Source of the DNA: Gp6-AA40 sp036802945 | GTDB lineage: Bacteria > Acidobacteriota > Vicinamibacteria > Vicinamibacterales > UBA2999 | Assembly (NCBI GenBank): GCA_036802945.1 | Contig: DAIRVG010000216.1 | Span: 1-8,504 of the forward strand | Reading direction: 5' to 3' | Length of the DNA stretch: 8,504 nucleotides | Shown here: one piece after another, positions 1 to 7,338 of the stretch | Position numbering within the stretch: the first letter of the stretch is position 1 | How the letters are laid out: every line of letters begins with the position of its first letter | Translations under genes and position numbers: made by a program | Notes under the pieces: generated by a model | The model's input: the letters and a program-made list of their open reading frames with translations, nothing else | Told to the model about the DNA's origin: nothing | Databases searched by the model: none

Positions 1-34
1 GACACAAACTCTTATGTGTGAGTAACTTACAGAT

Positions 35-125
35 TGGCGGAGAGGGTGGGATTCGAACCCACGTGCCGCTTACGCGACAAGACGCTTTCGAGGCGCCCCC
101 GTTACGACCACTTCGGTACCTCTCC
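35..125 (-). tRNA. tRNA-Ser, anticodon CGA
   Basis: Read on the minus strand this is a complete class II tRNA. The acceptor arms GGAGAGG (125-119) and CCTCTCC (45-39) pair perfectly, followed by discriminator G and an encoded CCA at 37-35. The anticodon loop CTCGAAA (92-86) gives anticodon CGA, which reads serine codon UCG; its stem GGCGC/GCGTC pairs with one G-U. The long variable arm GTCGC-GTAA-GCGGC is the serine hallmark, and the T arm GTGGG-TTCGAAT-CCCAC is perfect. It lies 51 bp downstream of tadA on the same strand and may be co-transcribed with it or use the TATAAT at 181-176. I see no convincing terminator in the 34 bases left before the window edge. Confidence 0.97.
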
Positions 126-175
126 GCGGTGTGCTACCGGACGTACGGCGATTTCTGTCGACCGCCGAACACGGC

Positions 176-181
176 ATTATA
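176..181 (-). promoter_or_regulatory. Candidate -10 box for tRNA-Ser
   Basis: On the minus strand a perfect TATAAT straddles the tadA stop codon. Initiation would fall near position 169, about 44 nt upstream of the tRNA 5' end. A consensus hexamer is rare by chance in such GC-rich sequence. Against it, the hexamer at the expected -35 position (CGTGGA, 204-199) is poor and there is no TG extension. It could be an internal promoter that frees tRNA synthesis from tadA transcription, or chance around a TAA stop. Confidence 0.4.
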
Positions 182-671
182 ACCCGCCGAATTTACCCTC
201 CACGGCCGGCGGCCCGTCCGAGGCTCGCCGCTTGCCTCTGAAAAATTCCTGGATGAGGTCGCGAGCCGCCGCCTCGAGCACTCCCCCCGTCACCGCGAAC
301 CGGTGATTGAGACCCGGCGTTTCAAGAGACCGCACGGTAGAAACGAGCGCGCCGGTCTTGGGTTCCGCAGCGCCGTAGATCACTTCCTTCACGCGCGCGT
401 GCACGAGCGCGCCCACGCACATCAGGCACGGCTCGAGCGTCACGTACACCTCGCTGTCGGTGAGGCGGTAGTTGCCGACGATGCGCGCCGCTTCGCGCAA
501 CACGAGCATCTCCGCGTGCGCCGTCGGATCGCATGACGTGATTGGCTGGTTGAACCCCCTCGCGACGATCTGGCCGTCGATGACGAGCACCGCGCCAATC
601 GGCACCTCGCCAGCCGCGAGCGCCAGGCGTGCCTGATCGAGCGCGGCCTCCATAAACGACTCCCGCGACAT
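177..671 (-). CDS. tadA: tRNA-specific adenosine deaminase TadA
   Basis: TadA is a cytosolic zinc enzyme that deaminates adenosine-34 to inosine in tRNA-Arg(ACG), allowing one tRNA to read CGU, CGC and CGA. The 164 residues span the whole deaminase fold. With the ATG at 671 as residue 1, the zinc site is H52-A-E54 (motif DPTAHAEM) with C82 and C85 (TLEPCLMC); E54 is the catalytic proton shuttle. The loop PGLNHR near 119-124 matches the PGMNHR of E. coli TadA, which is 167 residues long. A GTG at 680 would add three residues; I prefer ATG 671, whose N-terminus fits the family, though neither has a clear Shine-Dalgarno. It follows heptamer array 1 and precedes tRNA-Ser. That tRNA is not the known TadA substrate, so the pairing is about gene order rather than chemistry. 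Confidence 0.95.
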   Translation of the reverse strand: MSRESFMEAALDQARLALAAGEVPIGAVLVIDGQIVARGFNQPITSCDPTAHAEMLVLREAARIVGNYRLTDSEVYVTLEPCLMCVGALVHARVKEVIYGAAEPKTGALVSTVRSLETPGLNHRFAVTGGVLEAAARDLIQEFFRGKRRASDGPPAVEGKFGGL

Positions 672-710
672 TGAGGTCACGCTAGCACGAATTTTGATGG
701 GACCAGAGTC

Positions 711-787
711 AGGGATCAGGGATCAGGGATCAGGGATCAGGGATCAGGGATCAGGGATCGGGGATCCGGGATCGGGGATCCGGGATC
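711..787. repeat. Heptamer tandem array 1 (NGGGATC x11)
   Basis: Eleven contiguous 7-bp units with no indels. The first seven are AGGGATC, then the first base alternates G, C, G, C. A partial CGG follows at 788-790 and a decayed unit (AGAGTC) precedes the array at 705-710. Each unit carries one GGG run and one GATC, so the + strand has GGG every 7 bp, matching the G3-N4 pattern for G-quadruplex folding. The array fills most of the gap between the HD-GYP stop (797) and tadA. It starts 9 nt past that stop and its G-rich strand is the template for transcription of both neighbours. A related array lies at 4825-4887. Confidence 0.95.
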
Positions 788-796
788 CGGAAGGCC

Positions 797-2767
797 CTAT
801 TTGCTGAACACGACCCGCAGGTCGCGCGAGCCGGCGCTCGCAACACGCGGCTCCATGACCTCGCGGGTACGCTGCGATTCGCTGCGAAGGGCTGCACTCA
901 CGATCCGCCCAAGATGCGGCGCCATCATTTGGACAAGGCGGCTCTGATCCTCGGTGAACGCATGTGCGGCGGCCGCGTACGCGGTGAATACGCCGACGAC
1001 GCGATTGCCGTCCATCAGCGGCGTGCTGAGCGTGCTTCCGAGCTTGACGCCCCGATCGTAGAGATCGAGGGTCGCATCCGAATTCGTGATCGTCTGCCGG
1101 CAGGCGGCTACCCACCCGCTCAAGCGCTCGCCCATCCCCATGGACGTACCACGCACGGCGGCCGCATGCTCGCCAGTCGCATGCTGCGCCACGAGGCGGC
1201 CGGACGCCGCATCGGGCAGGTAGAAGACATATGTCGAGTTCGGCAGGATCCTGGAGAGGTGCGCCGTGGCGAGTGCGGCAGCGTCTCCGAACGTCGCCTC
1301 GCCTCCAAGAATGCGCGACAGGCTGACGATGGCAAGGAGATCGTCGGGCGCATCGGCTCGAACCTCAGTGACGGGCACCACCGCGGGCGTTTGCGGCGCG
1401 GAGATCGAGCGGCCGATTCGTGACAGCGCCTCCTGGTGCGGCACCGGTTCCATTGCCACGGCGGCAATCTCGCGGTAGACCTTGAGAAACGTGTCGACGA
1501 CTAGAGGGTCGTACATGGTGCCGCGCCGGTCGACGATGATCTTCATGGAGTCTTCGTCGCTCAATGCCGGACGGTACGGACGATCCGACGTCAGCGCATC
1601 GTAACAGTCGACGACAGACAGAATGCGCGCGCCGATGGGAATGTCGTCGCCCTTGAGCCCGCGTGGGTAACCGCTTCCATCCCAGCTCTCGTGATGCGCG
1701 CGCACGATCGGCACGACGGGGTACGGAAAGTCGATCGACGCGAGAATGTCGGCGCCGACATCAACGTGAAGCTTCATCTGCTCGAACTCGAGCGGCGTCA
1801 GCTTGCCTGGCTTATTGAGAATGTGTTCCGGCACGGCGAGCTTGCCCGTGTCGTGCAGCAGCGCGGCCGCCTTGATAGCCTTGATCGTTTCATCGTCGTG
1901 AATGCCCAGCGCATGCGCAAGGCCGATCGCGAACCGCTGAACGCGACGGATGTGGTCATGCGTGACGCCATCCTTGGCTTCGATGGCGGTGGCCAGTGTT
2001 TCGATGGTCGACAGGTAGAGCCGATCCACTTTTTCGACGTGCAGCTCGGCGTCCCCAAGACGACCAAGAACCGACCGCAGGGTCATATGGAAGACGAGGA
2101 CGAGCGGCAGCACGGCGGAGGCCGCGAGCACACCGGCGGATCGCATGACGATCACCAGGCAGAACGCCGCCGAGGCCGCCGCAACGTAGTTCACCGCGAG
2201 TGGCGCCAGACGCTTCCACACCGCGAGGACCGGCAAACCCGCTTCGAGCGCGATCGCTACCGCCGTCAGCCCCGAGTTCAGCAGGAAGTAGACCGTCGTC
2301 ATCGCGGCCAGCGGCAGGATAACGCCTGTGATCTGCGTCGATGGACTCAACGCCGAGACGTCGCCCGCCAGGAGCTGGAACACATGCGTGGCAATCCACA
2401 ACGACAGGGCGGGCTGCGTGGCGTTGAAAAGCAAGCGGCGCACGCCGTAACCGCGACGCCACGCCAGGCCGGCGCTATCGATGGCGAGCGCCACCATCGC
2501 CGGCGCAGGTCCGAAGATCATCGCCGACGCAATGAAGAACGTGTCGGAGGCGGAGACGAGCGCGTTGACCCCGGGGATCTTGACGGCGCATGCGCCCGCC
2601 ACCAATCCGAGCGCGGTAAAGAGCAGCCACTCGCCAGGCGGCGGGCTGGTCGTCAGCGCGTACAGAGATGTGACGATGGTGATCGCGCCCAAAAAGATAA
2701 CGGCCCCGACGTGAATGTCGAGGCCGTTTGGAACAGGGCGCCGCGCGGCTTGGGGGACCGTGCTCAT
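797..2767 (-). CDS. Membrane HD-GYP phosphodiesterase with C-terminal GAF
   Basis: A predicted inner-membrane enzyme of 656 residues that would hydrolyse cyclic-di-GMP and so lower this second messenger. Residues about 18-230 hold several hydrophobic segments (roughly 19-39, 48-66, 76-100, 116-134, 145-172, 192-230), forming a membrane sensor I cannot match to a named family. The HD-GYP domain spans about 250-435: H305-D306-T-G-K309, H334, H358-H359 and D363-GSGYP, with G366-Y367-P368 being the GYP signature, then D387 in VVDCYDALTSDRPYRP. All expected metal ligands are present, so activity is likely. Residues about 473-627 look like a GAF domain, placed after the catalytic domain, which is less usual. 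The ATG at 2767 overlaps the TAA of the protease gene by one base (TAATG) and lacks its own Shine-Dalgarno, implying translational coupling. The stop is TAG, followed by array 1. Confidence 0.9.
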   Translation of the reverse strand: MSTVPQAARRPVPNGLDIHVGAVIFLGAITIVTSLYALTTSPPPGEWLLFTALGLVAGACAVKIPGVNALVSASDTFFIASAMIFGPAPAMVALAIDSAGLAWRRGYGVRRLLFNATQPALSLWIATHVFQLLAGDVSALSPSTQITGVILPLAAMTTVYFLLNSGLTAVAIALEAGLPVLAVWKRLAPLAVNYVAAASAAFCLVIVMRSAGVLAASAVLPLVLVFHMTLRSVLGRLGDAELHVEKVDRLYLSTIETLATAIEAKDGVTHDHIRRVQRFAIGLAHALGIHDDETIKAIKAAALLHDTGKLAVPEHILNKPGKLTPLEFEQMKLHVDVGADILASIDFPYPVVPIVRAHHESWDGSGYPRGLKGDDIPIGARILSVVDCYDALTSDRPYRPALSDEDSMKIIVDRRGTMYDPLVVDTFLKVYREIAAVAMEPVPHQEALSRIGRSISAPQTPAVVPVTEVRADAPDDLLAIVSLSRILGGEATFGDAAALATAHLSRILPNSTYVFYLPDAASGRLVAQHATGEHAAAVRGTSMGMGERLSGWVAACRQTITNSDATLDLYDRGVKLGSTLSTPLMDGNRVVGVFTAYAAAAHAFTEDQSRLVQMMAPHLGRIVSAALRSESQRTREVMEPRVASAGSRDLRVVFSK

Positions 2768-4521
2768 TAATTGCTATCGGAAGGGCCAATCGAATCGCCC
2801 CACACGATGTGGTAGTCGTCCGTAAGATCGCTGTCACCCCAGACGATGTGCTGTCCTTCGGGCGAGGTGATGTTGTCGCCCCAGACGATGTGATCGTCCG
2901 AGGTCCAGTAGGACACGTCGCCCCACAGAATGCGATTCGCTCCCAGCAGGCTGACTGGATTCTGCGTCCCGATCAGATTGAGGTTTCCGAATCCAAGCTT
3001 CGAGGGGTTGAGAAGAATTCCTGGCAGTTCGAGGAGACCGAGCAACCGGATGCCCGAACCCGAGTACATGCGCTCCTGCATGGTGCCCTTGTCCCAGAAC
3101 GACGCGCCGCCCGTCTGATCGAGCAGAAGGCCCAGCAGGTTTGAAATGAGTCCCGAGCTGGCCTGTTCCTGTCTCGAGGTCCACAGATTTGCGTTCCCGG
3201 CGCCGGCCGCCAACAGGCCGCCGTCCCTCATGTACGTGGCGCCCGTCTGCATCAGGAACTTCACCTGGGCAGGCGTCATGTTTGGCGATGCCTGCAGCAG
3301 CAGCGCGGCGCCGCCGCTGATCATCGGGGCCGACATGCTCGTCCCGCTCATGCGGAAGTAGCCGTTGTTGCCCGACCCGGCAACGTGCTCGGCAGGATAG
3401 TGGGTCGAGATGTACGACCCGCTGGCCTCGAGCGAAATGACTTTGTTGCCTGGCGCGACGACGTCAGGCTTGACGACATTCTCGTACCTCGTCGGCCCGC
3501 GCGAAGAATAGGTCGTCACCGTATCGTCCGACCGCGACACCGTCCCCCACGTGTTGGTCGCGCCAACGGTGAGCGCGTACGGCGAGTTCCCAGGCGACGC
3601 AATTCCACCAAGCACGGGGGTTCCGTCCGCCAGCTTCCCCGCGTTCCCGGCGGACACGACGACAACGATGCCTGCCAGGTACGCGCGCTCCACAGCCAGG
3701 CACAAAGGATCGGTGGTTGACGGCTCGGTGACCGCGTGACCGAGGGACAGATTCATGATCCGAATGTTGTAGAGCGCCTTGTTCTCGATTACCCAGTTGA
3801 TGCCGGCGATCACATCGCTGGTGTATCCCACGCCGTCGTCGCCCAGGACCCGCACGTTCACGATTTTCGCGTTTGGAGCGATCCCGCCCGCATAGGCGGT
3901 CGTCACACCTGAGGCCGCGGAGGCGACGCCGGTGATGATGCCGGCGACGTGCGTCCCGTGACCGAATTCGTCGGTCGCCGGCTCACCGGCAACCATGCTG
4001 ACGCTTGCCAGCACGCGGTCCGCCAGCGCCTTGTGCGACGAGGCGACTCCTGAGTCCAGAACGGCGACAACGACGTCCTGCCCCGTCATGCCGGAGATTC
4101 CACCCAGTCCGAGAAGTCCGCCGCTCTTGCCCAAGCGAACCTTGTCGGCTGCGAGCGCCCGTGCCGAAACCGTCATGAAATCGCCGACCGGAAGGTCGCC
4201 GGATATCTGCCCGATGCCTGGCTCGCGGCTCAATGTATCGAGCTGCGCGGCGTTGGCTTCGAGCACCGCCTCACCTTCGAGCATCCTGACGATGCGGACA
4301 CCGTGCCGCGCAGACAGAAGTCGGAGCCGGCCCTGCGTTCCGCGCACGATCACGCGCACCGGCACGCTCGAGTGCGTCGCCTTGTACGCGACAAGGTCGG
4401 TCGACAGCGACACGGACTGTTTCACGGCGTCCCGCTCGGTCCATAGCGCTGGACGTACGACCGCGAAGCCGGCGATTGCGGCGAGAAAAGAGAAAAGGAC
4501 GATTGGTTTTCGTAGACGCAT
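2767..4521 (-). CDS. Secreted S8 (subtilisin-like) serine protease
   Basis: An exported subtilase of 584 residues counted from ATG 4521. That start has AGGA four bases upstream and gives a classic signal peptide: MRLRKP, then a hydrophobic stretch to about residue 22. The longer frame to a TTG at 4563 would bury the signal behind 14 polar residues, so I reject it. Residues about 53-115 resemble an I9-type inhibitory propeptide. The catalytic triad is complete: D156 (AVLDSG), H188 (GHGTHVAG) and S395 (GTSMSAP), with oxyanion-hole N293 in SAGN. A linker rich in Gly and Leu (about 440-528) leads to four WGD repeats at 530-576 and a short tail SIGPSDSN. I see no terminal membrane anchor, so it is probably secreted or surface-held through the repeats. 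The natural substrate is unknown. It leads a coupled pair with the HD-GYP gene. Confidence 0.93.
   Translation of the reverse strand: MRLRKPIVLFSFLAAIAGFAVVRPALWTERDAVKQSVSLSTDLVAYKATHSSVPVRVIVRGTQGRLRLLSARHGVRIVRMLEGEAVLEANAAQLDTLSREPGIGQISGDLPVGDFMTVSARALAADKVRLGKSGGLLGLGGISGMTGQDVVVAVLDSGVASSHKALADRVLASVSMVAGEPATDEFGHGTHVAGIITGVASAASGVTTAYAGGIAPNAKIVNVRVLGDDGVGYTSDVIAGINWVIENKALYNIRIMNLSLGHAVTEPSTTDPLCLAVERAYLAGIVVVVSAGNAGKLADGTPVLGGIASPGNSPYALTVGATNTWGTVSRSDDTVTTYSSRGPTRYENVVKPDVVAPGNKVISLEASGSYISTHYPAEHVAGSGNNGYFRMSGTSMSAPMISGGAALLLQASPNMTPAQVKFLMQTGATYMRDGGLLAAGAGNANLWTSRQEQASSGLISNLLGLLLDQTGGASFWDKGTMQERMYSGSGIRLLGLLELPGILLNPSKLGFGNLNLIGTQNPVSLLGANRILWGDVSYWTSDDHIVWGDNITSPEGQHIVWGDSDLTDDYHIVWGDSIGPSDSN
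2794..2934 (-). repeat. Four HIVWGD repeats in protease C-terminus
   Basis: Inside the S8 protease reading frame the hexad RILWGD (residues 530-535) is followed by three exact HIVWGD copies at 544-549, 558-563 and 571-576, with periods of 14, 14 and 13 residues. The spacers are short, polar and acidic and differ from one another. At DNA level the copies share a CGATGTG core on the + strand but have diverged elsewhere, so the conservation is in the protein. Role unknown; a surface-binding, sorting or calcium-loop element is possible. Confidence 0.9.
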
Positions 4522-4524
4522 GTT

Positions 4525-4529
4525 TTCCT
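4525..4529 (-). promoter_or_regulatory. Ribosome binding site of the S8 protease gene
   Basis: AGGAA on the minus strand, with three bases (AAC) before ATG 4521. The spacing is short but this is the best site near the possible starts, and it decides in favour of ATG 4521 over the TTG at 4563. Confidence 0.55.
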
Positions 4530-4563
4530 GGGAAGCTGTCGGTTCGCGCTCATGTCCGTTCAA

Positions 4564-4578
4564 GGCGCACCGAGCGCC
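4564..4578. repeat. Short perfect inverted repeat in protease leader
   Basis: GGCGC-ACCGA-GCGCC: five G/C pairs with a five-base loop, 43 bp upstream of the protease ATG. It could be a leader hairpin or a small operator. Short GC-rich palindromes are common by chance here, so confidence in a function is low. Confidence 0.3.
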
Positions 4579-4824
4579 AAGCTAGGTTGCAAGTCGCAAA
4601 CCGCACAGCTCGGCCAGACACGAACACTACCGATCACCTTGCTGCGCAACGAGTTCGCCGGTACGGACGACGCTGGGTGTGAGATGTGCGGAAAGCGCTC
4701 ATGTTCTCGAACGGCACATGGGCTGCGCGGTGATCGAGAGACGGATCGACGCTATCCGCATCCGTCGCAACGACTTCGAGGATGGTTCGGGTTTGGAACA
4801 GGCTTGTGCCGATCCGAAGCACGG

Positions 4825-4887
4825 CGGGGTCGGGGATCAGGGATCAGGGATCCGGGATCGGGGATCCGGCATTTGGGGTTTGGGATT
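4825..4887. repeat. Heptamer tandem array 2 (NGGGATC-type x9)
   Basis: Nine in-phase 7-bp units. The first (CGGGGTC) has one mismatch, five are exact (first bases G, A, A, C, G; 4832-4866), and the last three are decayed (CGGCATT, TGGGGTT, TGGGATT). It starts 9 nt past the ilvA stop codon. A 17-bp stretch, CGGGATCGGGGATCCGG, is identical to part of array 1. At least five GGG runs at quadruplex-compatible spacing lie on the + strand, the template for the minus-strand genes on both sides. Confidence 0.9.
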
Positions 4888-4896
4888 TTCCAAGGA

Positions 4897-6417
<1,521 letters not shown>

Positions 6418-6444
6418 TCCGGGAAGTCTACTGGATTTGTGATT

Positions 6445-6544
6445 NNNNNNNNNNNNNNNNNNNNNNNNNNNNNNNNNNNNNNNNNNNNNNNNNNNNNNNN
6501 NNNNNNNNNNNNNNNNNNNNNNNNNNNNNNNNNNNNNNNNNNNN
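6445..6544. other. Assembly gap (100 Ns)
   Basis: Exactly 100 undetermined bases, the conventional placeholder for a gap of unknown length. It hides the end of the PHP gene, the PHP-ilvA junction and perhaps the real ilvA start. The bases on its left lip, CTGGATT and TGTGATT (6431-6444), are two in-phase heptamers resembling the decayed units of array 2, so the gap may sit in another tandem array. Confidence 0.9.
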
Positions 6545-7226
6545 GGCTTCCGGCTGCGAGTCGCGGACGTACGCAGTCCAGCAGGAGATCGGCCATCAGC
6601 CTACCGGCGGTGAACGACGAGAGGGGCTGTGCGACCACCTGGAGGCGGCCGGCGGCGATCGCCGCGCAAATCGCATCGGCGTCGGGCTGGGCGTCGATCA
6701 GTGAATAGGTTGTTCCGAGCATCTCAAGGCGATGTACGTCCCCGTTGCCGATCATCGGCTTTCCATGGCGCCGCGCCCAGCGTTCGCCGAGGACGTTGAA
6801 GTTCACGACCGACGTGAACATCGCGTTGTACTCGACGGCGTCGAACAGGTCGGCGTACCGATTCATGTAGCCGCGCAGGGCGCTGCCGGCCGGAAAGAAC
6901 GGGTGCGGCGCGACAACGAGGCCGCCTTCCCGCTGCTTCAGACGCGCCAGTTGTTCGAAGGAGAGGACCGACTCGGCCGCGCGGCTGAAGTTGAGAAGCA
7001 GGACGTGCCGCCCGTCAATTGTCCGCTCGACGCCGGGAATAAGTGTGATGCCGCGCGCCCGCGCATATGCCTTGAACGATGCCGGATCGAGCTGCCGGTC
7101 GTGCAAGGTCACCGCGAGCGCGTCAAAGCGAAGCTCGGCCGCCCGGTCGATCAGGTCACAGGTGCTATAGGGGATCCGATCCGATGGATCGTCCGCCGTA
7201 TGGGTATGAAGCTCGACTTTCAACAT
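6545..7226 (-). CDS. PHP-domain metal-dependent phosphoesterase, 3' end in gap
   Basis: A member of the PHP (polymerase and histidinol phosphatase) superfamily of metal-dependent phosphoesterases. Counting from ATG 7226, about 227 residues are visible. The ligand series is intact: H7-T-H9, H42 (TLHD), E67 (PGVE), H108 (APHPFF), D163-V-H165 (GNGDVH). It is too short to be a DNA polymerase PHP domain and looks like a stand-alone enzyme. Substrates of such proteins include nucleoside phosphates, RNA ends and histidinol phosphate, and I cannot choose among them. The GTG one codon upstream is an alternative start; neither has a good Shine-Dalgarno. The reading frame appears to continue through the Ns to a TGA at 6416-6414, but the N count is arbitrary, so the real C-terminus is unknown. 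It is transcribed toward ilvA and divergently from the membrane protein at 7339. Confidence 0.85.
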
Positions 7227-7255
7227 CACTCACGACACATGATTCACAAGTCCTG

Positions 7256-7272
7256 CCGCCGACGGTCGGCGG
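7256..7272. repeat. Perfect palindrome in divergent intergenic region
   Basis: CCGCCGA-CGG-TCGGCGG: seven perfectly paired bases per arm around a 3-base centre. It lies 29 bp upstream of the PHP start and 66 bp upstream of the membrane-protein start, just before the candidate promoter at 7277-7306. No T-run follows on either strand, so it is not a standard terminator. A regulator operator serving both genes or a REP-like palindrome are the main options. Confidence 0.55.
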
Positions 7273-7276
7273 AAAG

Positions 7277-7306
7277 CTGAATCGCACTTCCACTAGCTGG
7301 TAAACT
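7277..7306 (+). promoter_or_regulatory. Candidate promoter of the membrane-protein gene
   Basis: TAAACT at 7301-7306 is preceded by TGG, giving an extended -10 (TG-N-TAAACT). A weak -35, CTGAAT, sits at 7277-7282 with 18-bp spacing. Start of transcription would be near 7313, leaving a leader of about 26 nt that includes the GGAGG site. Sequence match only. Confidence 0.35.
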
Positions 7307-7325
7307 GCTCTCTCTTCAGGATATC

Positions 7326-7330
7326 GGAGG
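7326..7330 (+). promoter_or_regulatory. Ribosome binding site of the membrane-protein gene
   Basis: GGAGG lies eight bases before GTG 7339. This is the strongest Shine-Dalgarno in the window and fixes the start of the right-edge gene, which has no nearby in-frame ATG. Confidence 0.85.
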
Positions 7331-7338
7331 AAACCCGG

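Larger units (their letters stand above)
4522..4896. other. 375-bp spacer between ilvA and the protease gene
   Basis: No convincing gene lies here. The only modest frame, minus-strand 4822-4634 (62 codons), has no recognisable features and poor composition. The ilvA-proximal end is heptamer array 2. The protease-proximal end holds two short inverted repeats: GGCGC-ACCGA-GCGCC at 4564-4578 and TTGC-AAGTC-GCAA at 4587-4599, which could form leader hairpins or an operator. The promoter of the protease/HD-GYP pair most likely lies in this spacer, but I found no good -35/-10 pair. Confidence 0.5.

Noticed and set aside
2..19. Inverted repeat ACACA...TGTGT downstream of tRNA-Ser as a terminator
   Set aside because: Only five mostly A-T pairs with an 8-base loop and no T-run on the minus strand.
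34..306. Plus-strand frame of 90 codons at the left end
   Set aside because: It runs across the reverse complement of the tRNA-Ser gene and the 3' end of tadA; its ERVGFEPT-like start is what reverse-complement tRNA T-arm sequence commonly yields.
711..787. CRISPR array
   Set aside because: Units are 7 bp and contiguous, with no spacers and no cas genes.
744..1115. Minus-strand frame ending in IPDPG-type repeats
   Set aside because: The repeat peptide is only the translation of heptamer array 1, and the rest is out of frame with the well-supported HD-GYP gene. The same applies to the frames at 4752-5171 and 4844-5137 over array 2.
1691..2770. Plus-strand frame of 359 codons antisense to the HD-GYP gene
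   Set aside because: Arg/His/Asp-rich composition typical of antisense reading in GC-rich genes; no domain, and the opposite strand has full HD-GYP motifs.
4634..4822. Minus-strand 62-codon frame in the ilvA-protease spacer
   Set aside because: No Shine-Dalgarno, no recognisable motif, and length within chance expectation at this GC content.
7170..7192. GGGATCCGATCCGATGG inside the PHP gene as a heptamer array remnant
   Set aside because: Period is not seven and the bases encode the conserved-looking N-terminal region of the PHP protein, so resemblance is coincidental.
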